This document shows positions 39,866-49,823 of a stretch of DNA of 64,000 bases, piece after piece. The notes beneath the pieces are model-generated. The model had not been told where the DNA came from. It saw only the letters and a list, made by a program, of their open reading frames with translations, and ran no database searches. The stretch is from Ensifer aridi. GTDB lineage: Bacteria > Pseudomonadota > Alphaproteobacteria > Rhizobiales > Rhizobiaceae. Location: the NCBI RefSeq assembly GCF_002078505.1, contig NZ_LUAV01000002.1, positions 619,098 through 683,097 of the forward strand. Reading direction: 5' to 3'. The translations under genes were made by a program, and so were the position numbers. Numbering within the stretch: position 1 is the first letter of the stretch; every line of letters begins with the position of its first letter.

Positions 39866-42391
39866 ATGTTCATTGACAGGATTCTTGCCCGCTTCAAGAT
39901 TCAGACGAAGGTTCTCTTCTTCATCCTGCCGTTCGTCGTCAGCATTTCGGCGGTCGGCATTACCGGTCTCTATGCCTCCGGTCTGCTTCAGGGTCGCATG
40001 GAAATCTCGAATAGCGTCCTGCAGACGCTGAGCGGCTTCAAGGACGTCTATGCCGGGATGAACAATTTCCTGCACAAGACCACCGAAGAAAGCCGTAACG
40101 CGGTCCTGACTACGATCGCCGCGCAAAAGGACGTGCTGGCCGAGACGGCGGCGCAGGTTGCGGGCCGCAGCGGGGAAGACGAGCTCACCGCCGCTATCGC
40201 CGCGACGAACGACATCGAGGCACGCATAGACGGTCTCTGGACGCTGCACGAGGGCGAGCAGAAGCTCCGGGCGGAAACCAAGACGAATCTGGAGCGCCTT
40301 GCGGCCGAACAGATCAAGATCAATGACGAGGCGAACCGGCTGCAATATGCCGTACGCAAGGACGAGAACGCGGCCAAGACGATGCTGCGCAACGCCGAAA
40401 AGCTGATGCGCGCCAGCCGCTTCTATACGGAATTCGCGACCGAGGTGAGCAAGGTCGCAACGGTCGAGGAGAAGCTGAAGGTCGCGCAGGACCGCTTTCC
40501 GCTGATCGGCCGCACGCAGCGCGACATCTTCGTTCTGCTGCCGAAGGGCGAAAAGTCTCTCGCCGAGACGGTCAATTCCGCCGCTGGTGCGATCGGTGCA
40601 CTTATCAGGGCACCCGCCGGCCCCGAAACGCTCGTCGGCCTTTCGAAATATGTCGATCGTTTCCGCACCGCGAGCTTCCGGCTGGAGGCCGCCTCCGTCA
40701 GCAAGATGCGCGAGGCGACGCAGATCTTCAGCGAGCTCGACGGCAAGATAGCCGGCACCGAATCGGTGCTGACCGCAACGCGCAGGCTCTCGGTGTCGAT
40801 CACCGATATCCAGATCGCCGCCGCCGCATTTCTCGGAACAACGACCGAGGAAAATCGCCAGAAGCTTCTCGACAAGTTCCTCGCCGTTCAGGCCAATATG
40901 ACCACTCTACGCGGCATCGCGAAGGACATGAGCTTCTTTGATGCCACAGCGGACGCGGTTCTGCCGATTATCAATGCGATGAAGAAGGATGGGGTCGCGC
41001 TCGTCGAGATCACCGTCAAGCGGACCGCCGAATTCGAAGCGGCAGGCGCCTCGATCAACGAGATATGGAGCGATCTGACCGGCTTTGCGGAGCAGCAGAA
41101 GGTCGCCGCCGGTACGGAGCGCGAGGAAGCCAACCAGATTTCCGTGGCCGCGACCATCGCCGGCGTCGTGATCGCGCTTCTTGCCGGCATCGCGCTGACG
41201 ATCACGCTCAAAAAGCCGATCGGTCAGATCACCTCGGCCATGCGGCGGCTCGCCGACGGCGTGCTCGATACCTCGATCGACGGCGGCACACGCCGCGACG
41301 AGATCGGCGACATGGCGCGCGCCCTCGGCGTGTTCAAGGAAAATGCGCTTTCCAAGGTGCGCATAGAGGCGGAAAGCGCGGAGGAGCGCGCCCGTGCCGA
41401 GGCGGATCGTAGCCGCAACGATGCGGAGAAGCGTGAACTCGACAGACAGATCGACCTGGCCGTGAGCGAACTCGCCGCCGGTCTCGGGCGGCTGGCACAA
41501 GGCGACCTGTCGCGGCAGATCGAGGTTCCGTTCCACGGCCGGCTCGAACAGTTGCGGATGGATTTCAACGGGTCGCTCATCCGCCTGCAGGATACGCTGG
41601 CGCAGATCCGCGCGAACGCCCAGTCGATCCAGCAGAGCGGCGCCAACATGCATCATTCCGCCGACGCCCTGTCGAAGCGCACCGAGGCGCAGGCTGCTTC
41701 GCTCGAGCAGACGGCGGCCGCCGTCGATGAGATCACCGTAACCGTGCGCTCCTCGGCCGAGCGGGCGCATGAGGCGAACCAGGCCGTGTCGCAGACCAAG
41801 AGGAGCGCCGACAGTTCGGCGACCGTGGTCACCAACGCGATCGCCGCAATGGGACGCATCGAGGAGGCCTCGCGCCAGATCGAGCAGATCATCGAGGTGA
41901 TCGACGACATCGCCTTCCAGACCAACCTGCTCGCGCTCAATGCCGGCATCGAGGCGGCGCGCGCGGGCGAGGCGGGCAAGGGCTTCGCGGTCGTCGCGCA
42001 GGAGGTGCGCGAACTGGCGCAACGCTCGGCCGAAGCGGCACGCGAGATCAAGGTCCTCATCAACAAGTCGACGGAAGAGGTCAGCTCCGGCTCGCATCTC
42101 GTCAAGGAAACCGGCGCGGTGCTCGCCTCGATCAGCGCCGAGATCGTCACCGTCAGCCAGCATGTCGAGATGATTGCGACCGCAAGCCGGGACCAGGCGA
42201 CCGCGCTCCACGAAGTCAACGGTTCCGTCAATCAGATGGACCAGATGACCCAGCAAAATGCGTCCATGGTGGAGGAGGCGACTGCCACCAGCCGCGCGCT
42301 CGCCAACCAGGCAGACACGCTGATGATGCTCGTTGAGCAGTTCCGGCTGGAGCCGGACACCGGGGCCGGCCAGGTTTACCAGGCGGCGTAG
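39866..42391 (+). CDS. Methyl-accepting chemotaxis protein with very large periplasmic region (841 aa)
   Basis: Transmembrane chemoreceptor. Helix 1 is at about residues 13-37 ([21 protein letters not shown]) and helix 2 at about 425-447 ([19 protein letters not shown]), so some 385 residues lie in the periplasm; they are helical and lack the PAS-like cores of dCACHE domains. A HAMP domain follows (about 448-500), then a second HAMP-like segment near 535-590, and the signalling hairpin tip at about 678-730 ([28 protein letters not shown]). Two methylation-helix regions flank it. Start ATG 39866 with AAGG upstream. Architecture recalls McpZ of S. meliloti; the ligand is unknown. Confidence 0.92.
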   Translation: MFIDRILARFKIQTKVLFFILPFVVSISAVGITGLYASGLLQGRMEISNSVLQTLSGFKDVYAGMNNFLHKTTEESRNAVLTTIAAQKDVLAETAAQVAGRSGEDELTAAIAATNDIEARIDGLWTLHEGEQKLRAETKTNLERLAAEQIKINDEANRLQYAVRKDENAAKTMLRNAEKLMRASRFYTEFATEVSKVATVEEKLKVAQDRFPLIGRTQRDIFVLLPKGEKSLAETVNSAAGAIGALIRAPAGPETLVGLSKYVDRFRTASFRLEAASVSKMREATQIFSELDGKIAGTESVLTATRRLSVSITDIQIAAAAFLGTTTEENRQKLLDKFLAVQANMTTLRGIAKDMSFFDATADAVLPIINAMKKDGVALVEITVKRTAEFEAAGASINEIWSDLTGFAEQQKVAAGTEREEANQISVAATIAGVVIALLAGIALTITLKKPIGQITSAMRRLADGVLDTSIDGGTRRDEIGDMARALGVFKENALSKVRIEAESAEERARAEADRSRNDAEKRELDRQIDLAVSELAAGLGRLAQGDLSRQIEVPFHGRLEQLRMDFNGSLIRLQDTLAQIRANAQSIQQSGANMHHSADALSKRTEAQAASLEQTAAAVDEITVTVRSSAERAHEANQAVSQTKRSADSSATVVTNAIAAMGRIEEASRQIEQIIEVIDDIAFQTNLLALNAGIEAARAGEAGKGFAVVAQEVRELAQRSAEAAREIKVLINKSTEEVSSGSHLVKETGAVLASISAEIVTVSQHVEMIATASRDQATALHEVNGSVNQMDQMTQQNASMVEEATATSRALANQADTLMMLVEQFRLEPDTGAGQVYQAA

Positions 42392-42416
42392 CGGCCCGAC
42401 TGTCGCCTCAACCCTT

Positions 42417-42519
42417 CTACAGCGCCGCGCGTCCAATCGGACGCGCAAAGGTCGCTGTAGCACTTTGAGTTGCTGCATGATTTTGTCCTTAAATCGATTC
42501 CGATTTAAGGAATCATGCA
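42417..42519 (-). repeat. 103-bp intergenic repeat (copy C)
   Basis: Reverse-oriented copy of the element at 39261-39363, same length. Its AT-rich end contains a perfect inverted repeat: TCCTTAAATCG and CGATTTAAGGA around a four-base loop (about 42485-42510). The outer CTACAGCG and CGCTGTAG can also pair. It begins 25 bases after the chemoreceptor stop. Confidence 0.75.
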
Positions 42520-42520
42520 C

Positions 42521-42550
42521 TAAGCCGCGCATCGAGGTGTGCGCGGCTTA
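42521..42550. terminator. Hairpin between chemoreceptor and small gene
   Basis: Perfect arms TAAGCCGCGCA (42521-42531) and TGCGCGGCTTA (42540-42550) with an eight-base loop. It abuts repeat copy C on one side and the stop of the small minus-strand gene on the other. Possible bidirectional terminator; no strong T-run. Confidence 0.5.
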
Positions 42551-42551
42551 G

Positions 42552-42758
42552 TCATTTGCCGCTGCCCACGCAGGAAACGCTCCAGGCTCCGGTGCGATCC
42601 CCGGGGGTTTCCTCCGTTCGCCGTTTGCTGAAAAGCGCGGCAAGCAGCCTTTTCGCGAAGGTCCTCGTGCGGCCCGGCCGGCGCGGCTCGAACTGCTCGT
42701 CCCAGCGGCGATTTCTCGAGGCCATATCGAACAGCAATGCCATTGCCATCATATCCAT
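42552..42758 (-). CDS. Small hypothetical protein (68 aa)
   Basis: Starts MDMMAMALLFDMASRNRRWD and continues with a basic stretch (RRPGRTRTFAKRLLAALF). GGAG lies about seven bases before the ATG at 42758. It is divergent from the LysR gene 90 bases away. No family recognised. The short hydrophobic, methionine-rich start followed by arginines could be membrane-associated. Coding status is plausible, not certain. Confidence 0.45.
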   Translation of the reverse strand: MDMMAMALLFDMASRNRRWDEQFEPRRPGRTRTFAKRLLAALFSKRRTEETPGDRTGAWSVSCVGSGK

Positions 42759-42848
42759 GGTGATGCTCCTTTTGTTTTCGGGCATCTCCTCTTTTATGCA
42801 TTCGGAATTGTTTTACATACAGCCGGTTTCCCCTTATGTTTTTCACTC

Positions 42849-43724
42849 ATGAAAAATGTGGACTGGGATATCTACCGCTGTTTCATAACCGTTGCGCGCA
42901 CCGGCGGGCTCACCGGAGCGGCGCAGGCGACGGGGCTTAGCCCGGCCACGATCGGCCGCCGCATGCTGGAACTGGAAGAGCGCACCGGCCGCGTACTGTT
43001 CGTCCGCAGCCAGACCGGTTATACGCTGACTGGCGATGGCCGCTTCCTGTTCGAGCAATTGCAGGAGATGGAGGCCTCGGCCCGCAAGGTCGAGAGCTGG
43101 CAGCAGGAAGGCGAGGGGACCACGATCGTGCGCATCGCCGCCGGTACCTGGATTTCCTGGCTGATCGCCGAGAACTTCCCCGCGATCTGCACGGAGCGGG
43201 ATGCATTCGGCATCTCGCTGTCGATCGGCGAAGTGCGGGCGAACCTTGCCTATCGCGAGAGCGACATCGGCATTCGCGCCTTCGAACCGGAAGAGACATA
43301 TCTCGCCTCGCGGCCCGTCGGCGAGCTCGCCTATGCCGCCTACCGCCAAAAGAACGCGAGCGGCGGATCGGAACGCTGGGTCGCGGTCTCCGAGGATCAG
43401 GCGATATCCGCCTATCTGCGCTGGCCGCACGAGCACGCGTCGGGGCGGATCGTCGCGACCGTCACACGCCCCCGATCGCTGCTCGATCTTGCGCGGGCGG
43501 GCGCAGGTTCGGCGGTCCTGCCGTGTTTCGTCGGCGATCTCGATCCGATGCTCGAGCGCGTAAGCGACGAAATCGAGCCGCTCGGCCACCGCCAATGGAT
43601 CGTCATGAATAACGAGGACCGTCACCGGCGCGATATCCGCACCGTTGTCGACCGGATGACGCGTCTCTTGCGCAGCCATGCGGATCTCTTTGCCGGCAAG
43701 CGCCCGCGGCGGAATTCTGCGTAG
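42849..43724 (+). CDS. LysR-family transcriptional regulator (291 aa)
   Basis: DNA-binding helix-turn-helix at residues 5-60 (YRCFITVARTGGLTGAAQAT, then LSPATIGRRMLELEERTG), followed by the effector-binding domain. The first residues MKNVDWDIYRCF are typical of a subgroup in which the target is often divergent; the divergent gene here is the small ORF at 42552. Length is normal. Effector and targets unknown. Confidence 0.88.
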   Translation: MKNVDWDIYRCFITVARTGGLTGAAQATGLSPATIGRRMLELEERTGRVLFVRSQTGYTLTGDGRFLFEQLQEMEASARKVESWQQEGEGTTIVRIAAGTWISWLIAENFPAICTERDAFGISLSIGEVRANLAYRESDIGIRAFEPEETYLASRPVGELAYAAYRQKNASGGSERWVAVSEDQAISAYLRWPHEHASGRIVATVTRPRSLLDLARAGAGSAVLPCFVGDLDPMLERVSDEIEPLGHRQWIVMNNEDRHRRDIRTVVDRMTRLLRSHADLFAGKRPRRNSA

Positions 43725-43760
43725 GCTCTGAACGCAGATGGCCGACGCTGACGCCGGCCG

Positions 43761-43790
43761 ATCTCATCTCATCTCATCTCATCTCATCTT
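43761..43790. repeat. ATCTC pentanucleotide tandem repeat
   Basis: Five exact ATCTC units followed by ATCTT. It lies 37 bases after the LysR stop and 9 bases beyond the stop of the 39-aa minus-strand gene. A five-base unit could change in copy number by slippage, but it is outside coding sequence and probably without effect on reading frames. Confidence 0.85.
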
Positions 43791-43798
43791 ACATGTTC

Positions 43799-43918
43799 TC
43801 AGCGTCGCTGGCGCGGGCTGCTGGCCCGGACCGCGCGGATCGGCCTTCGCTGGCGGAATTCGTACCAGCTCGCGACGAAGAGCGTGAGCATAGCCGTTGT
43901 CCAGGCCAAAGGGACCAT
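43799..43918 (-). CDS. Small membrane protein (39 aa), coupled to upstream gene
   Basis: One hydrophobic helix at residues 3-19 (PLAWTTAMLTLFVASWY), then an arginine-rich tail (FRQRRPIRAVRASSPRQRR). Its ATG shares a base with the stop of the 79-aa gene (TGATG), the classic layout for coupled translation. No family recognised. With the upstream gene it may form a small operon behind aceA. Confidence 0.5.
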   Translation of the reverse strand: MVPLAWTTAMLTLFVASWYEFRQRRPIRAVRASSPRQRR

Positions 43919-44157
43919 CACTTCCGCCCCTGGGTGACGATGACCGGGATCAGCAGATCGCCCCAGTTGCCGTCGCCGCCGTGGTGGCGCGCCGAGCGCA
44001 CCAGTTCGACGGAAACGCCGGCATCGACGGCCTTCATGACCGCCTGGTTGAGGCGATGCAGGTCGTTGGCGACCATGCGGATCGCCGCCTGCTGTTCCGG
44101 TGTCATGGCCGACGATTGTTCTTCGGCCCGTTCCTTGACGCGTGTCTGTACTGTCAT
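43918..44157 (-). CDS. Small soluble protein (79 aa)
   Basis: Helical N-terminal half (EEQSSAMTPEQQAAIRMVAN, then DLHRLNQAVMKAVDAGVSV) and a C-terminal strand-rich end (GDLLIPVIVTQGRK). GGAAGGAG lies eight bases before the ATG. It follows aceA by 114 bases on the same strand, with a hairpin between. The composition is balanced and protein-like. Not recognised; possibly a small regulator of its membrane partner. Confidence 0.65.
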   Translation of the reverse strand: MTVQTRVKERAEEQSSAMTPEQQAAIRMVANDLHRLNQAVMKAVDAGVSVELVRSARHHGGDGNWGDLLIPVIVTQGRK

Positions 44158-44229
44158 CGGAAAGCTCCTTCCAAGTGTTAGAATCGGAGGCGGGACGAAC
44201 CAATTCTTCTCCCGCTTTGTTCGTTGCTA

Positions 44230-44268
44230 CCGGGGCGCACGGCGGGGCAGGGATGCCGCGCCCCGGTT
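44230..44268. terminator. Hairpin after aceA
   Basis: Ten-base arms ACCGGGGCGC (44230-44239) and GCGCCCCGGT (44259-44268) around a 19-base GC-rich loop, just past the aceA stop on the minus strand. It may end or attenuate the aceA transcript before the two small genes. Confidence 0.45.
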
Positions 44269-44271
44269 CTT

Positions 44272-45561
<1,290 letters not shown>

Positions 45562-45634
45562 TCTTGCCTCCTCGTGAAACGCGACTGGTTCTTCGACCTT
45601 CGTCTTACGGCGTGCTTCGGCCGCAAGTTCATGT

Positions 45635-45648
45635 GACATTTTTTACAT
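45635..45648 (-). promoter_or_regulatory. Shared operator-like motif, aceA side
   Basis: Read on the minus strand, ATGTAAAAAATGTC, matching 13 of 14 bases of the motif at 45740-45753 on the plus strand. It lies 74 bases before the aceA start. Candidate site of the divergently encoded regulator. Confidence 0.55.
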
Positions 45649-45739
45649 TGCAGCGCAGAACAGCACCACAGAAAATCGCTGTTTCCGCCAAATCAAAAGG
45701 GTTATCTTGTCTTGTGTTTGACAGCGCGGAGAAGTAAAG

Positions 45740-45753
45740 ATGTAAAAGATGTC
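45740..45753 (+). promoter_or_regulatory. Shared operator-like motif, regulator side
   Basis: ATGTAAAAGATGTC, 42 bases before the regulator's start, in inverted relation to the aceA-side copy at 45635-45648. The two copies face outward toward the genes they would control. Confidence 0.55.
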
Positions 45754-45773
45754 AAAGACGCTCGCGCGACAAG

Positions 45774-45793
45774 TTTGTAAAGGGACTTACAAA
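45774..45793 (+). promoter_or_regulatory. Palindrome abutting the regulator start codon
   Basis: TTTGTAA-AGGGAC-TTACAAA: perfect seven-base arms with a six-base spacer, ending one base before the ATG at 45795. The AGGGAC spacer also serves as the ribosome binding site, so protein binding or RNA pairing here would block translation or transcription. Likely autoregulatory. Confidence 0.6.
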
Positions 45794-45794
45794 A

Positions 45795-47204
45795 ATGGCC
45801 GAGAACAAGATCTTTGCCGGGCCGCGCGTCAGGCGAATCCGCAACGGCCTGCAACTGACGCAGACGGCGATGGCCGAGGCGCTCGGCATCTCGCCCTCCT
45901 ATCTCAACCTGATCGAGCGCAACCAGCGGCCATTGACGGTGCAGCTGCTCCTGAAACTCGCTTCCGTCTACAAGGTCGACCTCGACGAACTGCAGGGCGA
46001 GGCGGGCGGCGGTCTCGCGCGGCTACGCGAGGTCTTCGCCGATCCGCTGCTTGCCGGAGAGCTGCCGGGGGATCAGGAGCTGATCGAGGTCGCCGAAGCG
46101 GCGCCCAATGTCGCGGGGGGCATCGTCAAGCTCTATCGCGCCTATCGCGAGCAGGCGTCGCGCCTGAAGGATCTTGCGGATCTGCTGGCGGGCGAGGGGC
46201 ACATGGCGGCGCTTTCCGATACGCGATTGCCGATCGACGAAGTGCGTGAGGCCTTCGAGGCGCGGCCCAATCACTTCGCCCGGATCGAGGAGGCGATGGA
46301 GGCATTCCACGCCAGTCTGGCGCCCGGCGATGACCTTGCGGGGGCGCTGAAAGTCTGGCTCAAGAAGGAGCACGGCCTTGTCGTCCGGACGCTGCCGGTG
46401 CACGTGATGCCGAACTTGCGCCGTCGCTTCGACCGACATTCGATGCGCCTCTTCATCTCGGAGCGCCTGTCGCCTTTCGACCAGATGCGCGAGATCGCCA
46501 TGGAAGTGGCTTCGATCGCCTGCAACGAGGCGATTACGGCCGAGCTCGAGCAGTTGCGTTTTTCCACCGCCGAAGCGCGACGCATCGCCCGTTTCGAGCT
46601 TGCGCGCTATGCCGCCCATGCGCTGATGATGCCCTATGCGGCGTTTCTCGCGGCCGCGCAGCGCGCGAGATACGATGTCGATCTCCTGAGGGCGCGCTTC
46701 CAGGTGTCGTTCGAACAGGCCGCCATTCGCCTGACGATGTTGCAGCGTCCCGGTGCCGTCGGGATTCCGTTCTTCCTGATGGAGATCGACAGTGCCGGCA
46801 ACCGGCTGCGTCGGGCCGGGGCGCAGGGCTTTCCTCATGCCCGCTTCGGCGGCGCCTGTCCGAAGCTCAACGTCCATGCCGCCTTCGCGGTCCCCGGCCA
46901 GGTTCTCGTCGACCGCGTCGAAACGCCGGATGGCGGCGCCTTCCTCGTCGTCGCCCGGACGGTCGATGGCCCACAGGCGGGTTTCGAGGAGCGGGTCAGG
47001 CGAACCGCGCTGATGATCGGCTGTGATGCCGGTTTCGCGGACGATACGATCTATGGAGCCGCGCGGATGCCGGCGATTGCCGTCGGTCCCGCTTGCCGCC
47101 TCTGCGAGCGCCAGGGCTGTCTGGCGCGCGCCGAGCCGCCCGTCACCCGTCCCCTCGGCCTCGATGAGATGGCGACGGGTTTGAGTGTATTCGACTTCCA
47201 GTAG
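45795..47204 (+). CDS. RamB/ScfR-type XRE-family regulator (469 aa)
   Basis: Helix-turn-helix at residues 10-65 (VRRIRNGLQLTQTAMAEALG, then SPSYLNLIERNQRPLT), an ImmA/IrrE-like middle segment (about 150-290) and a C-terminal region with clustered cysteines in PACRLCERQGCLARA (about 437-450). This layout is that of short-chain fatty-acyl regulators such as RamB and PrpR, which control acetate or propionate genes; in PrpR the cysteines hold an iron-sulfur cluster. Divergent from aceA, so control of aceA is the natural inference. The ATG is preceded by AGGGAC inside a palindrome. Confidence 0.85.
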   Translation: MAENKIFAGPRVRRIRNGLQLTQTAMAEALGISPSYLNLIERNQRPLTVQLLLKLASVYKVDLDELQGEAGGGLARLREVFADPLLAGELPGDQELIEVAEAAPNVAGGIVKLYRAYREQASRLKDLADLLAGEGHMAALSDTRLPIDEVREAFEARPNHFARIEEAMEAFHASLAPGDDLAGALKVWLKKEHGLVVRTLPVHVMPNLRRRFDRHSMRLFISERLSPFDQMREIAMEVASIACNEAITAELEQLRFSTAEARRIARFELARYAAHALMMPYAAFLAAAQRARYDVDLLRARFQVSFEQAAIRLTMLQRPGAVGIPFFLMEIDSAGNRLRRAGAQGFPHARFGGACPKLNVHAAFAVPGQVLVDRVETPDGGAFLVVARTVDGPQAGFEERVRRTALMIGCDAGFADDTIYGAARMPAIAVGPACRLCERQGCLARAEPPVTRPLGLDEMATGLSVFDFQ

Positions 47205-47438
47205 CCGGCTGACCGCTCGTGCGCGAGTACGGCCGGGCGGGAGCCCGGTCCGATAAGTGTCCGTTTTTACTTGCGCTTGGTAAAACACATCCGATCCGGG
47301 ACGGTGCTTTGCTCCGAGCGCGAAAGCGCTTGAGGTTAGCGAGAAACATGCCTAACTTCGGCTTGGCAACGATCAACAGACAGGGCGCCACTGCGGGAAC
47401 AGCGGCCCGTCTCGAACCGATAAAAAGAGGGGAGTTGT

Positions 47439-48533
47439 ATGTCCAAACTCATCGTCGCAACCTTGGCAGCCGCACTGCTGGCGGGAGCGGCCACGCTCGC
47501 TTCCGCCCAGGAGCGGGTCGTCAACGTCTACAACTGGTCCGACTATATCGACGACAGCATCCTCGAGGACTTCACCAAGGAGACCGGCATCAAGGTTGTC
47601 TATGACGTCTTCGATTCGAACGAGATTCTCGAAACCAAGCTGCTTGCCGGCGGCTCCGGTTACGATGTCGTGGTTCCGACCGCATACTTCTTGCAGCGTC
47701 AGATCGCGGCGGGCGTGTTCCAGAAACTCGACAAATCGAAGTTGCCGAACCTGAAGAACATGTGGGACGTGATCATGGACCGCACGGCCCAGTATGACCC
47801 GGGCAACGAATATGCCGTCGACTATATGTGGGGCACCACTGGCATCGGCTACAATGTCGAAAAGATGAAGGAAATTCTCGGCACGGACGAGAAGCCGAAC
47901 TGGGACGTCGTCTTCAATCCCGAGATCGCTGCGAAATTCAAGGATTGCGGCATTCATCTCCTCGACTCGCCGACGGACATCATGCCCTCGGCGCTCGCCT
48001 ATCTAGGGCTCAATCCCGACAGCCACGAGCAGGCCGATCTCGAAAAGGCCGCCGACCTGCTGATGAAGGTCAGGCCCAATATCCGCAAGTTCCACTCGTC
48101 CGAATATATCAATGCGCTGGCCAACGGCGACATCTGCCTGGCGGTTGGATTCTCCGGCGATATCTTCCAGGCGCGCGACCGGGCGGCGGAGGCGAAGGCC
48201 GGCGTGACGGTCGACTATTCGATCCCCGCGCAAGGAGCGCAGATGTGGTTCGACATGCTGGCGATTCCGGCCGATGCGCCGCATGTTGCCGAGGCGCACG
48301 AGTTTATCAACTACATGATGAAGCCCGAGGTCATTGCCAAGGCCTCGAACTATGTCTTCTACGCCAACGGCAATAAAGCTTCCCAGCAGTTCCTGGACAA
48401 GGAAGTGCTCGAAGACACCGCGATCTACCCGACTGACGAGGTGATGCAGAAACTCTTCACGGTCACGCCGTTCGCGGCCAAAGAGCAGAGGGTGTTGACT
48501 CGGCTGTGGACAAAGATCGTCACCGGCCAGTGA
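47439..48533 (+). CDS. potF: Polyamine-binding periplasmic protein PotF-like
   Basis: Binding subunit of a putrescine-type ABC importer. Signal peptide residues 1-24 (IVATLAAALLAGAATLASAQ). The mature start VVNVYNWSDYIDDSILEDF is characteristic of PotD/PotF, as is LLAGGSGYDVVVPTAYFL. 364 aa is normal. AGGGGAG precedes the ATG. Followed by a strong terminator-like hairpin and then potGHI on the same strand. Confidence 0.92.
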   Translation: MSKLIVATLAAALLAGAATLASAQERVVNVYNWSDYIDDSILEDFTKETGIKVVYDVFDSNEILETKLLAGGSGYDVVVPTAYFLQRQIAAGVFQKLDKSKLPNLKNMWDVIMDRTAQYDPGNEYAVDYMWGTTGIGYNVEKMKEILGTDEKPNWDVVFNPEIAAKFKDCGIHLLDSPTDIMPSALAYLGLNPDSHEQADLEKAADLLMKVRPNIRKFHSSEYINALANGDICLAVGFSGDIFQARDRAAEAKAGVTVDYSIPAQGAQMWFDMLAIPADAPHVAEAHEFINYMMKPEVIAKASNYVFYANGNKASQQFLDKEVLEDTAIYPTDEVMQKLFTVTPFAAKEQRVLTRLWTKIVTGQ

Positions 48534-48541
48534 GCCAGACG

Positions 48542-48574
48542 AATTGCCCGGATCTCAAGTCCGGGCAATTTTTT
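48542..48574 (+). terminator. Intrinsic terminator/attenuator after potF
   Basis: Perfect 11-base arms AATTGCCCGGA (48542-48552) and TCCGGGCAATT (48560-48570), seven-base loop, followed by TTTT; the arms' own TT gives six T in a row. It lies eight bases after the potF stop. It should reduce read-through into potGHI and raise the ratio of binding protein to transporter. Confidence 0.85.
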
Positions 48575-48673
48575 GAGTGGGACGAGCAAAAATGTGAAGC
48601 CTTCGCCGTCCTGCTCTAATTCCTGACGAGAGGCGCCGGACGGGCCCCTTTCGGCTGTGTCATTCGGGGATAG

Positions 48674-49819
48674 ATGATGAAGTCTCTCGGCAGTATCCGG
48701 CGTTCCTTCGCCCCATGGGCGGACCCGGCCTCCAAACCTTTCATTTCCGTCAAGAACGTAACCAAGAAATTCGGGGACTTCACGGCCGTTGACGACCTGT
48801 CGCTGAACATTTACACGCGCGAATTCTTCGCGCTACTCGGGGCCTCGGGCTGCGGCAAGTCCACCCTCTTGCGCATGCTTGCGGGTTTCGAGCAGCCGAC
48901 CTCCGGCGAAATCATTCTCGACGGCCAGAATTTGGCGGGAATTCCGCCCTACCGGCGCCCCGTCAACATGATGTTCCAGTCCTACGCGCTGTTCCCGCAC
49001 ATGACGGTCGAGAACAACGTCGCCTTCGGGCTCAAGCAGGACGGCATGGCGAAGGCAGATATCGCCGGGCGGGTCGCGCAGATGCTGAAGCTCGTCAAGC
49101 TCGAGAAGTTCGCCAAGCGCAAGCCGCACCAGCTTTCCGGCGGCCAGCGGCAGCGTGTCGCCCTCGCCCGTTCGCTCGCTAAGCGGCCGAAGGTGCTGCT
49201 GCTCGACGAGCCGCTCGGAGCGCTGGACAAGAAGTTGCGTGAGGAAACCCAGTTCGAACTGATGGACCTGCAGCAGCAACTCGGCCTCACCTTCGTCGTC
49301 GTCACGCATGACCAGGAAGAGGCAATGACCATGGCCGACCGCATCGCCGTCATGAGCCACGGCCAGGTCGTCCAGGTGGCGACGCCGGCCGAAATCTATG
49401 AGGCGCCGAACTCGCGCTTCGTCGCCGACTTCATCGGCGACGTGAACATCTTCGACGGCGCCGTGACCTCGACCGAGGAGGGCCGTGTTCAGATCGAAAC
49501 GACGGGCGGCATTTCGGTCCGCTTGGCGTCGCCGGAGAAATTCGCAAACGGCGCCAAGGCGGCAGTCGCCATCCGTCCGGAAAAGATCCGGATCAGCCGC
49601 CAGGCGCCGGCGCACGCACCCACCAATGCGGCAGAGGGGGAAATTTGGGATATCGGCTATCTCGGCGATATGACCGTTTTCCACATTCGGCTGAAGGACG
49701 GCAAAGTCATCAAGGCATCATCGCTCAACGCCGTGCGAGCGGTCGAAGATCCGCTCGGTTATGACCAGCAGGTGTGGATCTCGTTCGGCGAGGACGCCGG
49801 CGTCGTGCTGAAGGATTGA
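48674..49819 (+). CDS. potG: Polyamine ABC transporter ATPase PotG-like
   Basis: ATPase subunit. Walker A GASGCGKST at residues 56-64, signature LSGGQRQRVALARS near 155, Walker B VLLLDEPLGALD near 178, switch VTHDQEEAMTMADR. A C-terminal TOBE domain (about 300-375) follows. 381 aa. The double ATG at 48674/48677 leaves the exact start open. Four bases before potH. Confidence 0.92.
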   Translation: MMKSLGSIRRSFAPWADPASKPFISVKNVTKKFGDFTAVDDLSLNIYTREFFALLGASGCGKSTLLRMLAGFEQPTSGEIILDGQNLAGIPPYRRPVNMMFQSYALFPHMTVENNVAFGLKQDGMAKADIAGRVAQMLKLVKLEKFAKRKPHQLSGGQRQRVALARSLAKRPKVLLLDEPLGALDKKLREETQFELMDLQQQLGLTFVVVTHDQEEAMTMADRIAVMSHGQVVQVATPAEIYEAPNSRFVADFIGDVNIFDGAVTSTEEGRVQIETTGGISVRLASPEKFANGAKAAVAIRPEKIRISRQAPAHAPTNAAEGEIWDIGYLGDMTVFHIRLKDGKVIKASSLNAVRAVEDPLGYDQQVWISFGEDAGVVLKD

Positions 49820-49823
49820 AGCC

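Noticed and set aside
39866..42391. Naming the chemoreceptor mcpU
   Set aside because: McpU has a double CACHE sensor and is shorter; this protein has a far longer helical periplasmic region.
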